From contig JAHHHC010000040.1 of the NCBI GenBank assembly GCA_019359515.1, forward strand, positions 1 through 57,679: a stretch of 57,679 bases of DNA, read 5' to 3'. The notes beneath the pieces are model-generated. The model had not been told where the DNA came from, made no database searches, and saw only the letters and a list, made by a program, of their open reading frames with translations. Made by a program: the position numbers and the translations under genes. Positions within the stretch are counted from its first letter, which is position 1; each line of letters starts with the position of its first letter. The DNA comes from Desmonostoc vinosum HA7617-LM4. GTDB taxonomy: Bacteria; Cyanobacteriota; Cyanobacteriia; Cyanobacteriales; Nostocaceae. Of the stretch, positions 9,801 to 16,777 are shown one piece after another.

Positions 9801-10323
9801 TTCGAGATGCCACCTCTCGTAATAGTTGAGCGCGGCGATCATTCAACACGCGATAGGTAGTCTCACTGACAATATTTATTACACCCTCGACTGTACCCGT
9901 CTCACCTCGAATGGGATTAAAGGTGTAATCAAAATAACACTCTTCGATGTATCCGAATCGGTACATTGCCAGTAGCTCATCGCTGTGAAAAGTGCCTTCG
10001 CCTGTCGCTAAAACGCCCTTAAGTTCAGGCCCAATTCCCGCCCAAATTTCTGACCAGACCTCACGGGCGGGGCGACCCAGTCCCCAAGGGTGCTTATCTC
10101 CCAGAATTGGTTTCCAAGCGTCGTTGTACAGCAGCGAGAAGTCTGAACCCCAATAGATGGCGATCGGAAAGCGAGAATTTAGACAAATCGTGAGAGCAGA
10201 TCGTAAGCTGGGTGTCCAGGTTTCCACAGCACCAAGCAGCGTTTGTGACCAGTCATGAAACCGCATCAGCTGCGCCATTTCACCCTCGCCCGCAAAAAGC
10301 TGCTCTACCTGCTGCTGCCTCAT
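3841..10323 (-). CDS. Giant hybrid sensor histidine kinase with two kinase cores and two receivers
   Basis: 2160 residues from the ATG at 10323, which has GGGGGA about 9 bases upstream; the longer GTG start at 10350 adds only nine residues. Numbered from the ATG, domains in order: PAS-like sensor 20-155; GAF about 170-330; HisKA (SHEFRTPLT, His355) with HATPase to about 570; receiver 1 about 629-745 (Asp677); two PAS about 770-1010; GAF about 1020-1175; PAS about 1185-1305; two GAF about 1310-1640; PAS about 1650-1765; second HisKA (SHELRTPLN, His1801) with HATPase (GGLGLGLAIAKQ); receiver 2 about 2035-2150 (Asp2086). No membrane segment, so cytosolic. No DNA-binding output is seen, so signals presumably pass to another protein. 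The two complete kinase-receiver sets suggest fusion of two hybrid kinases. Ligands unknown. Confidence 0.93.
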   Translation of the reverse strand: MRQQQVEQLFAGEGEMAQLMRFHDWSQTLLGAVETWTPSLRSALTICLNSRFPIAIYWGSDFSLLYNDAWKPILGDKHPWGLGRPAREVWSEIWAGIGPELKGVLATGEGTFHSDELLAMYRFGYIEECYFDYTFNPIRGETGTVEGVINIVSETTYRVLNDRRAQLLREVASRTGTAKTAESAGASLVEALKTDPADIPFALLYLVDANSHVARLYGSTESGLDPAVCPAEIDLADTDPWLIALVARTGRSQIIDTVATRFGTLPGSPWAEPPQEAMVLPILAPGQSKITGVLVAVASPRRRLDDRYCDFFEQVAGQVALMVANAQAYEEERRRAEALAELDRAKTAFFSNVSHEFRTPLTLMLSPLQELSANLNGRLQPDEREQLQLVQRNGLRLQKLVNTLLDFSRIEAGRVQASYEPTDLASYTAELASAFRSLIESAGMTLAIDCVSLPELVYVDREMWEKIVLNLISNAFKFTFAGTITVGLQLVDNTVEFSVTDTGVGIPEAELPRLFERFHRVNGTRSRTYEGSGIGLALVQELVKLHTGTIRVNSQVARGTTFAIAIPLGTAHLPPERIRSIRTLESTALGAAPFVEEAWRWIGEADLRLEQTDLISDIPQTNGHNSQSKILLADDNADMRDYVKRLLSSRFQVETVANGAAALRAIQANPPDLVLSDVMMPEMDGFELLAVLRSHPTTALMPVILLSARAGEEARIEGLEAGADDYLTKPFSARELLARVESNLKLGQLRKATTEQEQALRLQVQVARDSLENVLTRIADQFLALDREWRYTYVNDRVTEVTGIARENLLGKSIWDVFPDTRESQFGQKLRRAVAEQTPVQFEYFYSPWNRWFENHVYPSADGVSIIVTEITGRKQAEQQLRESEKFLQAINETAPNLLYVFDLNERRNVYVSPQIFPLLGVLPKDVQAIDSQIFAQLFHPDDLEQIEQHHDRMRAAGEDDIFTIEYRMKHSSGRWLWLSSRDTIFVRDEQGKPRQILGSAIDITDRKQAELISAEQKRLLEMTASGTSLDECLAAICTAISQLDACVRACFLLSDDQCQRFSRSITPDLPPSFGAGLKDVPINELCIGTCGEAVYSGQPISCNDIINDDRWSQGWRELCIAHEILACHSTPVFGKDAVAIGSLMLCFKEVRNPTDWEYQLAEFGTQVASIVFERDRTNLALCKSEQKYRSLFESIDQGFCTIEVLFDTDEKPFDYRFIEVNEAFEQQSGLANAAGKTILELVPNLEPQWIELYAQVAKSGESLRFEANVIAMNSIFDVYALPIPASGENYVAILFADITQRKRREANLAFLSEIQDDCTRLTTANAMMQTIGVKIGAYLNLSICAFVDIDEAKDYAIVPYAWHRADALDVAGTYRISEFLNEAFYVEARAGNIVVVNDTSTDARADAASHAALNLYSFISVPFLRDGQWKFLLNVADSRPRQWREDEIELFSELANRIFPRLERARAEATVAADLQDMQRLRELSARLVSEGDTQTLYQEIVSTAIALTQADAGTMQIFDAATQELVLIATQGLEPEINEYFHRLDVTSNTSCGMALRTGGREFIDFDVPESEDPTGSMRRHVEAGILSAQTTPLIARSGKPLGMFSTHWRIHHRPSDRQLRFLDLLARQAADLIERWQTEADLRQKNAILNVISESTPTLIYAKDREGRILMANASLLDAVGLPESEVLGRTSRDFHQPREAAEQAMENDQEVMRSGQTLAFEEIVDTPTHRRTLLSIKSPYHDEVGNVIGLIGVSIDISDRKQIEVEREQLLQREQVAREQAETANRIKDEFLAVISHELRTPLNPILGWAKLLQQRKLDTARSLQALAAIERNAQLQSQLIDDLLDISRILRGKLSFNTFPVNLSQVIAAAQETVRLAAEAKSIQIQTEIASIGQIKGDAGRLQQVVWNLLSNAVKFTPQGGQIIIALTQTPTHAQLQVSDTGKGIHPDFLPYVFEHFRQEDSATTRKFGGLGLGLAIAKQITELHGGTIAAESAGEGQGATFTVEIPLAFAIGTSPTPTPTSMTTSDLSNLEILVIDDDADSREIISFILELAGAIVTSVASGKEALQAIKKSIPDVIVSDIGMAEMDGYMFMQQIRQLESVRQVPAIALSAYAGDCDRQQALKAGFQQHLAKPIDPEALTEMISVLVNTPKPTK

Positions 10324-10613
10324 ACTGCTTTTCCCCCATTGCGCCCGCACACAGTCACAATCTCGGTTGTCTCAATGGGTTTCATTATATGCTGCTGGAA
10401 GCCCGTAGAAAGTGCTTGGTGGCGATTGTATTTTCCGACACAAGTAGTCAGAGCGATCACTGGAATTTGCCCGCCTCGCTCCCGCATTTGCCGGCTCAGC
10501 ATACCGCCATCCATCTTTGGCATCCCGATGTCATTAATTAATAGATCTAATTCTAATACACTAGGAGTTACACATTGACAAAAAATCACATTCATGTGTA
10601 CTAAGCAGTACAA
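10320..10613 (-). pseudogene. Truncated response-regulator receiver fragment
   Basis: 97 residues. From about residue 20 on it matches the C-terminal two thirds of a receiver: LLINDIGMPKMDGGML (phospho-Asp), VIALTT and GFQQHIMKPI (conserved Lys). It resembles receiver 2 of the adjacent kinase (SDIGMAEMDG, GFQQHLAKPI). The first strand and its acidic pair, needed for Mg2+ binding, are missing, so it should not be phosphorylated normally. Its stop overlaps the kinase ATG as ATGA, so the two may be translationally coupled. Most likely a remnant of a lost hybrid kinase or of a tandem duplication; a functional mini-receiver cannot be excluded. Confidence 0.65.
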
Positions 10614-10687
10614 GTATTAGTAAGAATGATAACAATGGATAATAAATATTTAGAAAGGCTTTTAGAGGATGTTTTACAAAGTTTTGG

Positions 10688-10897
10688 GCGAATATAATGA
10701 GACTGTTGGCGAATTGATAGGGGGTCTAACCCATCAGCCCAAATCAATCTGAAATTTCTTTAATTTCAGTACGTTTAAACACACTTGAGCTATTAGCCCA
10801 CAATTTATTGCAGGGCGGGAAAGCAACGCAAAACCAAGGCTTTAGGGGTGGGGGGTTTAACCCATAGTGAATTGACCAACAGTCTCATATAATTCGC
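10688..10897. mobile_element. MITE-like element, 210 bp
   Basis: Terminal inverted repeats of about 30 bp: the left end reads GCGAATATAATGAGACTGTT, and the reverse complement of the right end reads GCGAATTATATGAGACTGTT; similarity continues inward. No ORF inside. Length, inverted ends and lack of a gene fit a non-autonomous transposable element. It fills much of the 520-bp gap between the kinase region and the tRNA. Confidence 0.65.
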
Positions 10898-10990
10898 TAC
10901 TACACAAGCGAAGTCCACCTCCGTGGAATATACGGAAATAAGCTAATTTGTGATTTTAATTAAGTTGATAATTTCTTTCGTTTATATTTC

Positions 10991-11030
10991 AGCATTTCAA
11001 AATTATCTAGATAATTTTGAAATGCTTTTG
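10991..11030. terminator. Perfect 36-bp palindrome with T-tract
   Basis: AGCATTTCAAAATTATCT is followed directly by its exact reverse complement (10991-11026), then TTTTGG and TTTTT. It could act as a terminator on either strand. The nearest gene is the leftward tRNA-Leu, whose transcript would run into it. Confidence 0.6.
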
Positions 11031-11133
11031 GTTTTTGTTAAGAAATAAGATGCGTTTTCCCTGGTCTTAATAGCCCGTTGCAAAGCTTGGTTTGTTGGTA
11101 AGTTTTAATCTATTGAAATGGTAAATTTTTGAA

Positions 11134-11517
11134 TGGGGGTGGAGGGACTTGAACCCTCACGACCGTTTAAGGTCAACGGATTTTCATTCTTCTGCAACTT
11201 TCGCTGCTGCCTGATACTTCTGCTAGTGTCGGGCTTTAAGAATTGGACTCTCCCTTTACCCTCGTCTTCACGTTAGGGTAGCTCCCGTCGGGTCTCTGCA
11301 CCTTCCGATTAGTGATGAGTAATGAGTTGTGAGTTGCGAGATTTTTATTACTCAACACTCAATACTATATACTCAGGACTTTTTCGGCTTGGCTCAGGAT
11401 TGCCATGTCTGTCACCAGATTTAGGTTTCCCTGAGTTTGAGAGCTTCCACTTGAGGGATTTCTCCTTCAAGGCTCAGTTATCTAAGTCCGTAGCGTCTGC
11501 CATTCCGCCACACCCCC
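11134..11517 (-). tRNA. tRNA-Leu(UAA), interrupted by a group I intron
   Basis: On the minus strand the 5' exon is 11517-11484 (acceptor GGGGGTG, D-arm GCGGAATGGCAGACGC, ending ...GGACTT) and the 3' exon is 11184-11134 (AAAATCCGTTGACC, T-arm GGTTCAAGTCC, acceptor CACCCCC plus discriminator A). The anticodon UAA is split after its first base, as in the well-known cyanobacterial and plastid tRNA-Leu(UAA). The 7-bp acceptor pairs perfectly. CCA is not encoded. It decodes UUA leucine codons after splicing. Confidence 0.96.
11185..11483 (-). ncRNA. Group I self-splicing intron of tRNA-Leu(UAA)
   Basis: 299 nt between the two tRNA exons. Conserved core pieces are readable on the minus strand: CTCAGGGAAACCTAAATCTG (P/Q region), GGCAATCCTGAGCCAAGCC, GGAAGGTGCAGAGACCCGAC (R/P7) and GGGAGCTACCCTAACG, ending in the omega-G at 11185. 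The Anabaena homologue self-splices in vitro. The extra length relative to the usual roughly 250 nt is a variable peripheral loop at about 11310-11380 that contains short repeats. No homing endonuclease ORF. Confidence 0.94.
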
Positions 11518-11724
11518 TGGTGTTTGGCAGCTACTTAACTTGTGGAGGCGGCAATTTTCTCCTTATCTATTTGAGCATTAATTGCGTCTTTTGTGCAACT
11601 AAATTTCTAAAATTTCTTTCCAAGCGATACTTTTGTTTGTCTACCCCTAAAAATAGGGTTAGAAATCCGAAATTTTTCCTTCTGCCTCCCCCTCCCCGTG
11701 TCCCCGCGATGCTAGTATGAGCAT

Positions 11725-11865
11725 ATGCGTAAGTACGCTCCCACGTCTGCGGAAGAGGTAAACTGGTTGGAGATTAGTAATAGTGATCGCTGGGTTGGTG
11801 GCATTAATCTTATTGGTGGTCAACCCTGTTGGATGTGGGATGAAAATAAGCTAATCTGCCTTTAA
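11725..11865 (+). CDS. Possible small ORF, 46 residues
   Basis: ATG to TAA, product MRKYAPTSAEEVNWLEISNS... ending WMWDENKLICL. It is rich in Trp, with a plausible soluble composition, but I do not recognise it and see no strong ribosome site. It lies in a 635-bp gap otherwise made of repeats between the tRNA and ndhL. It could be a genuine small gene or a remnant of a longer one. Confidence 0.3.
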   Translation: MRKYAPTSAEEVNWLEISNSDRWVGGINLIGGQPCWMWDENKLICL

Positions 11866-11904
11866 CTTGCATAATCCTTTGCCTCAGAAAGACGCAAAGA
11901 GAAG

Positions 11905-12060
11905 TTGCGTGCGGGGGTTCCCCCCGTTGAGCAAACTTCGGAGGACGCGCTTAAGGGGAGACGCGGGGATGCAATTTGAATGATTATTAGCTTAGGGAGT
12001 AGGGAATTGAGACGCGGGGATGCGGAAAAATTTTCTCCCTCATCTCCCTGCTCCCCAAAG
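11905..12060. repeat. Dispersed repeat block with composite hairpin, copy 2
   Basis: Contains a GGGGGTTCCCCCC palindrome, an AGACGCGGGGATGC motif twice, and the second copy of the composite hairpin repeat (12011-12056, GCGGAAAAATTTTCTCCCTCA). No gene. Together with the small ORF upstream it accounts for the gap before ndhL. Confidence 0.65.
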
Positions 12061-12152
12061 CAATGGGATTTTTTTTAGTTGGAAGTCCCTAATACTTCCC
12101 TCGGTGTAGGCATTCAGCCTATGATGAAAACAGATGCTTAAACACAAAGAGT

Positions 12153-12365
12153 ATGATCGTCCCACTACTGTATCTAATTTTGGCTGGAGCATATCTGTTA
12201 GTAGTACCAGTTGCTCTGTTGTTTTACCTCAAACAACGCTGGTATGTGGCTAGCTCCTTTGAGCGTGCTTTCATGTACTTTTTGGTGTTTTTCTTCTTTC
12301 CCGGTTTACTAGTTCTATCGCCGTTTATCAATATTCGACCCCGGCGGCGACAAATTGAAGTTTAG
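12153..12365 (+). CDS. ndhL: NAD(P)H-quinone oxidoreductase subunit L
   Basis: 70 residues, the exact size and sequence style of cyanobacterial NdhL ([51 protein letters not shown]). Two membrane helices, about 3-25 and 40-58, then a basic tail. NdhL is an oxygenic-phototroph-specific subunit of the thylakoid NDH-1 complex, needed for cyclic electron flow and inorganic carbon uptake. It is followed 24 bp later by the DUF3007 gene and then trpA, an order that recurs in cyanobacteria. Confidence 0.96.
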   Translation: MIVPLLYLILAGAYLLVVPVALLFYLKQRWYVASSFERAFMYFLVFFFFPGLLVLSPFINIRPRRRQIEV

Positions 12366-12389
12366 CTAGATTGGTAGGTCATAATTTTC

Positions 12390-12701
12390 ATGCGACGCAT
12401 TGACGCTATCGGAATTAGTTTAGGCATTTTTGTGGCTGGTGGCTTGGCATATGTAGGATTGCAACTGGTTGGTTTAGATAATCAAACAGCTGGTATCTGG
12501 AGTCAAGTTTTACTAGTTTGTGGGTTGGTTGGCTGGTTAATTACCTATCTTGTCCGAGCTGTGGGGCAGAAAATGACCTACCATCAACAGCGGGAACAGT
12601 ACGAACAGGACTTTCTGCAAAAGCGCCTAGACGAACTCACCCCAGAAGAACTAGCACGCATTCAAGCCGAAATCGAACAAGAAGAGCAAACTCAAGTATA
12701 A
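12390..12701 (+). CDS. DUF3007 family membrane protein
   Basis: 103 residues. Two hydrophobic helices (about 6-26 and 36-57) are followed by a charged, Glu/Gln-rich coiled-coil tail (MTYHQQREQYEQDFLQKRL, ELTPEELARIQAEIEQEE). It matches the DUF3007 family of cyanobacteria and plastids. Homologues sit next to ndhL, which suggests an accessory role in NDH-1 assembly or thylakoid membranes, but that is inference from neighbourhood. Probably co-transcribed with ndhL. Confidence 0.88.
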   Translation: MRRIDAIGISLGIFVAGGLAYVGLQLVGLDNQTAGIWSQVLLVCGLVGWLITYLVRAVGQKMTYHQQREQYEQDFLQKRLDELTPEELARIQAEIEQEEQTQV

Positions 12702-12754
12702 AGTTGTCATTGGTTAGTTGTCATTTGTGAGTTACCAATGACCAATGACTAATA

Positions 12755-12918
12755 GACTTCTTGCAAAAATACTTGAACCGTCAGAGACTCAAGTCTCTGC
12801 CTAATAGCAAAAGTCCGTTGAAACGGACTAAAAATACTGTTATTAGTCAGTTGAAACCGACTTGAGTTATCGCCAGAAAATTTATTTTCTGGCTAGTATC
12901 CGACTTTTGCAAGAGGTC
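12755..12918 (+). mobile_element. MITE-like element A, copy 1 (164 bp)
   Basis: Flanked by TA on both sides (12753-12754 and 12919-12920), with inverted ends GACTTCTTGCAAAA / TTTTGCAAGAGGTC. The interior is a chain of small hairpins (AGAGACTCAAGTCTCT, AGTCCGTTGAAACGGACT, CCAGAAAATTTATTTTCTGG). A second copy of the same 164-bp length lies inverted at 35499-35662. TA flanks and the end sequence suggest mobilisation by an IS630/Tc1-type transposase; none is in the window. It separates DUF3007 from trpA. Confidence 0.85.
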
Positions 12919-13004
12919 TAATGACCCTACGAGTGAGCTAGTTGCTCATGGGGGAAACCCACAAGACTGCACTAGCTCACCAATGACTAACGACTTAATG
13001 ACTA

Positions 13005-13796
13005 ATGACAAGAATTTCCGATCGCTTTAAAGTACTTGGACAGCAGGGACACTGCGCTTTCATTCCGTTTATTACTGCTGGTGATCCAGATTTAGCAACA
13101 ACAGCAAAAGCATTGCAAATTTTGGATCAAAATGGAGCAGATTTGATTGAGCTAGGCATACCTTATTCTGATCCGCTAGCAGATGGCCCAGTCATTCAAG
13201 CAGCGGCAACCCGTGCTTTGCAAAGAGGAACCAAATTAGAGCAAGTGCTGGAAATGTTGCAAGCAACTATTCCTAGTCTCAGCTCGCCGATCGTGTTGTT
13301 TGCTTATTACAACCCGATTTTACACCGAGGAATTAAGAAATTTCTCCAAGAAATTGCTGCGGTTGGTGTGGCAGGATTGGTAGTACCTGACTTGCCTTTG
13401 GAAGAAGCAGCTGGTTTGTTACAACCAGCTAGCGAAATCGGCATTGATGTGATTTTATTAGTGGCTCCCACTAGCTCACCTGAACGAATAGAAGCGATCG
13501 CTCGCTCTTGTCAAGGATTTATCTATTTAGTTAGTGTGACGGGTGTCACAGGAATGCGATCGCAACTGGAAAGCCGAGTGTCAGATTTACTCAAACAAAT
13601 TCGTGGTGTTACTGATAAACCCATCGGTGTGGGTTTTGGCATCTCCGAAGCCGCACAAGCGCGTCAGGTAAAGGATTGGGGCGCAGACGCCATAATTGTC
13701 GGCAGTGCCATTGTCAAACGTTTAGCAGAAGGTACACCCGAACAAGGATTAAATGCGATCGCGGAATTTTGTCAAAGCCTCAAGGCAGCTATCTAA
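13005..13796 (+). CDS. trpA: Tryptophan synthase alpha subunit
   Basis: 263 residues, full length. It cleaves indole-3-glycerol phosphate to indole and glyceraldehyde-3-phosphate and channels indole to TrpB. The TIM-barrel landmarks are all present: [10 protein letters not shown] near the start, catalytic Glu49 and Asp60 in [32 protein letters not shown] and GFGISEA with the phosphate-binding GSAIV near the end. Start at ATG 13005 ([11 protein letters not shown]). Co-oriented with ndhL-DUF3007, but MITE copy 1 and a short inverted repeat lie between, so it may have its own promoter. Confidence 0.97.
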   Translation: MTRISDRFKVLGQQGHCAFIPFITAGDPDLATTAKALQILDQNGADLIELGIPYSDPLADGPVIQAAATRALQRGTKLEQVLEMLQATIPSLSSPIVLFAYYNPILHRGIKKFLQEIAAVGVAGLVVPDLPLEEAAGLLQPASEIGIDVILLVAPTSSPERIEAIARSCQGFIYLVSVTGVTGMRSQLESRVSDLLKQIRGVTDKPIGVGFGISEAAQARQVKDWGADAIIVGSAIVKRLAEGTPEQGLNAIAEFCQSLKAAI

Positions 13797-14077
13797 GCGC
13801 CTCACTGAAACTGAAAACAGCATAAATACTCATCTTGATGAGATGGCGAAAGTAGATTAAAAAAGTATACAGCATAGTTTTTTCATTATTGCTAGTAGAC
13901 AATTTGACTGATATGGCATTGAATATTAACATCGGATATCATGGTGTAAAAAAACTAGCTGATACATCCGTTTATAGTTTGAGTATTATGTGAACAGAAG
14001 TAGGCAAAAAGTTATGAGTGTGAGAGTGAGTCAGTTACAAACAGTTATAGTTACATCGCAGTTGAGAGGCAAAGGCG

Positions 14078-14716
14078 ATGAGTGAGAGTATGGCATTTAT
14101 CGGCGGGGTCGCTGTAGCTGGGCTGGCGGCTCTCGTATTGCTCAAAGGGACAAATACCCCCCTACAGCCTAACTTCGCTGTTGCCCCACAAATGCCTGCT
14201 ACTGTGGTAGCCCCCCAGGTCATGCAACCAACAGGGCAATCCCCTTACAATCCTTATGGGCAAACAGCAGTACCTACTCAGCCACCTGTAGTCCCCAATT
14301 CTGAGCAACGCGTCGAATTGGAACGGTTAAAAACGGAATTGGAGCGTTTAAAAGACGACTACGAACAGGCAAAAATTCAAAACCAAAAAATTTTAGATAG
14401 TTATAACGCTCAACAGCTGCAATCAGCTCAGCAAAGTATGCAAAAAGCAGCATTACCATCTGAAAGTACTTGGTGGTCTTCACCTGTACTTTGGTTGGTG
14501 GGAGGTGTAACCCTAACCGTCGGTGGTGGTGTTGTTGTTGCTGGTTTATTAGCTTTGTTTTCACCCAAACAGCGCCCAACTCGCACGGTACAGGTTATTC
14601 ACCCTTATCAAGGCTCGACACAGCCATTGGTTCCTATACGTCGCGCTGAGTTTCTCCCACCTCCTCGCATGGAAACAAGACGGGTTGAAGCTCCAGAATA
14701 CGACGAAATGCATTGA
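14078..14716 (+). CDS. Two-membrane-segment coiled-coil protein, unrecognised
   Basis: 212 residues. A hydrophobic N-terminal segment (about 6-23, AFIGGVAVAGLAALVLL) is followed by a Pro/Gln-rich linker, a heptad-like coiled coil at about 77-125 (VELERLKTELERLKDDYEQA), a second membrane segment at about 137-162 with many Gly and Val (WLVGGVTLTVGGGVVVAG), and a basic, Pro-rich cytosolic tail. I do not recognise the family. The shape suggests a membrane-tethered scaffold. A 281-bp AT-rich leader lacks obvious elements. Repeats follow immediately, so probably monocistronic. Confidence 0.75.
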   Translation: MSESMAFIGGVAVAGLAALVLLKGTNTPLQPNFAVAPQMPATVVAPQVMQPTGQSPYNPYGQTAVPTQPPVVPNSEQRVELERLKTELERLKDDYEQAKIQNQKILDSYNAQQLQSAQQSMQKAALPSESTWWSSPVLWLVGGVTLTVGGGVVVAGLLALFSPKQRPTRTVQVIHPYQGSTQPLVPIRRAEFLPPPRMETRRVEAPEYDEMH

Positions 14717-15235
14717 GATTGGGGAGTGGGGACGCAAAGACACGGTGAGTCCAGTGATTAAAGGAGGGTTTCCAACGCGAGTTGTTCATGGGGGAAACCC
14801 CCAAGACCACACTCGCTCCGCAACGCAGTGGCTCCTCAAGTCGGGAAACCCGCCCACGGGGGTGGCTCCCCAAGATCGCCCTGGCTCCTCCGCAGGCAAC
14901 TAGCGAACCCGTAAGGGGGACGCGGAGAAATTTTCTCCCTAACTCCCTCATCCCCTGGTCTCCGACAAAAGAAGTGCATCCCTCTGCTCCCTCCCTCTTA
15001 TGGGTAGGTTTTTTAGATTTCGCGTTTTGGTTGACGCGCTTACGCGCTTACACGGTGAGACAGCGAGTAAAGGAGGGTTTCCCTCCGCAGGCGACTGCGT
15101 TAGCGCAGCGTTAGCGAGCTTGCGAGCGTCACCTGAAGGGGGACGCAAAGAAAGATTTCGGAACGAAAAAATAGGTTTTTTCAGACTGAATATGAAAAAC
15201 CTACCCTTGAAAGCTGCTCCCTCCCCCACTGCTTT
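14717..15235. repeat. Dense block of dispersed GC-rich repeats
   Basis: Contains tandem palindromic pieces: TAAAGGAGGGTTTCC at 14759 and again near 15065; CATGGGGGAAACCCCCAAGA at about 14788 (similar to about 12947); composite hairpin copy 3 at 14919-14955; and TGCGTTAGCGCAGCGTTAGC at about 15096. A related block is inverted at 45640-45775. Several overlapping ORFs on both strands here are products of the repeat, not genes. Confidence 0.75.
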
Positions 15236-15249
15236 TTCACTTTTCTATT

Positions 15250-15280
15250 AAAAAGCCTGGCGATAATTATCAGGCTTTTT
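15250..15280. terminator. Hairpin with A and T flanks, probable bidirectional terminator
   Basis: 10-bp stem AAAAAGCCTG / CAGGCTTTTT with an 11-nt loop. Runs of A before and T after make it usable on both strands. It would end readthrough from the coiled-coil gene or from leftward transcripts. Confidence 0.75.
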
Positions 15281-15402
15281 AGTTGGGCTATATTGTCAAA
15301 GGTTATTTATGAGACGTGATGCTTATATCCCCCGTCATTCATGCGGGGGATATAATCGAATGTGCCTAATTTATTAGGATTGCTATAGAAGTGATTTATA
15401 AA

Positions 15403-15541
15403 CCAATACGGTTCAGTTAAGGATAATTGTAGGTTGGGTAGAGCGATAATAAAACCCAACAAAGCTGCGAGAATGTTGGGTTTCGTTCTTCAACCCAACC
15501 TATGCAAAATCAGATTTTTAGCCCTAACTGAAACGTATTGG
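15403..15541. mobile_element. MITE-like element, about 140 bp
   Basis: 20-bp imperfect terminal inverted repeats: left CCAATACGGTTCAGTTAAGG, right (reverse complement) CCAATACGTTTCAGTTAGGG, 18 of 20 matching. A second inner inverted pair reads TAGGTTGGGT / AACCCAACCTA, and there is an inner AACCCAAC/GTTGGGTT hairpin. No ORF. It sits directly behind the small membrane protein gene. Confidence 0.7.
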
Positions 15542-15553
15542 GTTTAATGTTCT

Positions 15554-15820
15554 TTAATGTTCCTCACTGCGCTGAGTTGCTGGGGTTTCAACTTCTAGGT
15601 TATCTCCTTGTTGTTTTACTGAAAAGTCTTGTTCACTCTTGGATGTTTGAGCAAGTCCAGCAGCACCAGCAATAGCTGTTCCAGCTAAACCAAGCCCAGC
15701 AGACCATTTAGCGTCAGAAATATTTGGTGAAACAATTACAGCAATACCAACTGCAGCTCCAATAGTTGCCAAAAACATAGGAGTTAAAGCACGAATTACT
15801 TCTGGATTAAAAGATTTCAT
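15554..15820 (-). CDS. Small membrane protein, unrecognised
   Basis: 88 residues. Two hydrophobic Ala/Gly-rich stretches (about 11-30 TPMFLATIGAAVGIAVIVS and 40-57 SAGLGLAGTAIAGAAGLAQ) resemble a helical hairpin; a polar Glu/Gln-rich tail follows. I do not recognise a named family; small proteins of this type are common in Nostocales. It ends 12 bp from a MITE-like element. Function unknown. Confidence 0.65.
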   Translation of the reverse strand: MKSFNPEVIRALTPMFLATIGAAVGIAVIVSPNISDAKWSAGLGLAGTAIAGAAGLAQTSKSEQDFSVKQQGDNLEVETPATQRSEEH

Positions 15821-15943
15821 AGAGATTAGTTATTAACAATTACACTTAAATTAATCAACAGCTAAGCGGGCATTTACGCAAAATACAGCAGGGAACGCTT
15901 AACAGGGAACTGAGAAATAAAAGTTTTCAAGGGTGTGAAACTA

Positions 15944-16639
15944 ATGAAAGGCAAACAAGTTTTATTGACAGGTGGCACTGGTGGACTTGGTTTAGGAGTG
16001 ACACCAGCGGTGATTGCAGAAGGTGCAGAGGTGACAATTCCCTACCGTAACCCCAAGGAAATTGAACGCCTCAAACAATTTATCCAGCCTGCCGATTTTG
16101 CCAGAATTCACTTTGTTTCTACTAATTTAGAGGATGAAGCTTCAGTAGAAAATCTGATTAATCAGATAGAACGAGTGGATGTATTGATTCACTTGGTAGG
16201 TGGCTTTTCAATGGGAAAAACTCACGAATACAGTTTTGACAGTTGGAAACACGAGTTTAATTTAAACCTAAATACAACTTTTTTGACTTGCAAATATAGC
16301 CTGAAAAGCATGTTGAAACATGGTTATGGACGCATTGTAACAGTGGGTTCTAAAGCAGCTGTAGAACCTGCTGGTCAATTAGCAGCATACTCTGCTGCTA
16401 AAGCTGGTGTGGTTGCGTTGACAAAAGCGATCGCAGATGAGACTAAAGGTACTAATATCACTGCAAATACTGTCCTTCCTAGCGTGATTGATACCCCCAG
16501 CAACCGCCAAGCGATGGGTGCAGAAAATGCTGACAAGTGGGTAAAACCCCAATCTCTAGCTCAAGTCATCTGCTTTTTAGCCTCAGAAGTTGCTAAAGAT
16601 ATCCGTGGTGCAGCAATTCCTGTTTACGGGAATATTTAA
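15944..16639 (+). CDS. Short-chain dehydrogenase/reductase
   Basis: 231 residues from ATG 15944, which has AAGGG 10 bases upstream; an in-frame GTG at 15935 is too close to that site. Classical SDR fold: nucleotide-binding LLTGGTGGLGLG (TGxxxGxG) near the N-terminus, VDVLIHLVGG in place of the usual NNAG, catalytic Ser (VGSKAAV) and YSAAKAG (YxxxK). The Ser-Tyr-Lys set is complete, so it should be an active NAD(P)-dependent oxidoreductase. Substrate unknown. Probably monocistronic, with heptamer repeats following. Confidence 0.88.
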   Translation: MKGKQVLLTGGTGGLGLGVTPAVIAEGAEVTIPYRNPKEIERLKQFIQPADFARIHFVSTNLEDEASVENLINQIERVDVLIHLVGGFSMGKTHEYSFDSWKHEFNLNLNTTFLTCKYSLKSMLKHGYGRIVTVGSKAAVEPAGQLAAYSAAKAGVVALTKAIADETKGTNITANTVLPSVIDTPSNRQAMGAENADKWVKPQSLAQVICFLASEVAKDIRGAAIPVYGNI

Positions 16640-16643
16640 AGAA

Positions 16644-16692
16644 TGGGGAGTAGGGAGTAGGGAGTGGGGAGTAGGGAATTGGGAGTGATGTT
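16644..16692. repeat. GGGAGTA-type heptamer repeat
   Basis: Tandem GGGGAGTA/GGGAGTA units just after the SDR stop; same class as the tracts at 53902 and the window ends. Confidence 0.7.
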
Positions 16693-16777
16693 AGCGGTAG
16701 CGGGGCGTTTAGCCCGTGAGGAGTGAGTGTTAGTTATTTCTCCCCTGCTCCCTGCCCCCTGCCCTACCTCATCCCTC

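Noticed and set aside
4058-10258. Many plus-strand ORFs of 60-147 residues opposite the giant kinase
   Set aside because: They are complements of a well-supported coding frame with full domain content on the minus strand.
11322-11720. 132-residue ORF on the plus strand
   Set aside because: It runs antisense through the tRNA-Leu exon and group I intron; no protein-like conservation expected.
14274-15251. Several overlapping ORFs of 60-110 residues on both strands
   Set aside because: They lie in dispersed GC-rich repeats or antisense to the coiled-coil gene and have no family features.
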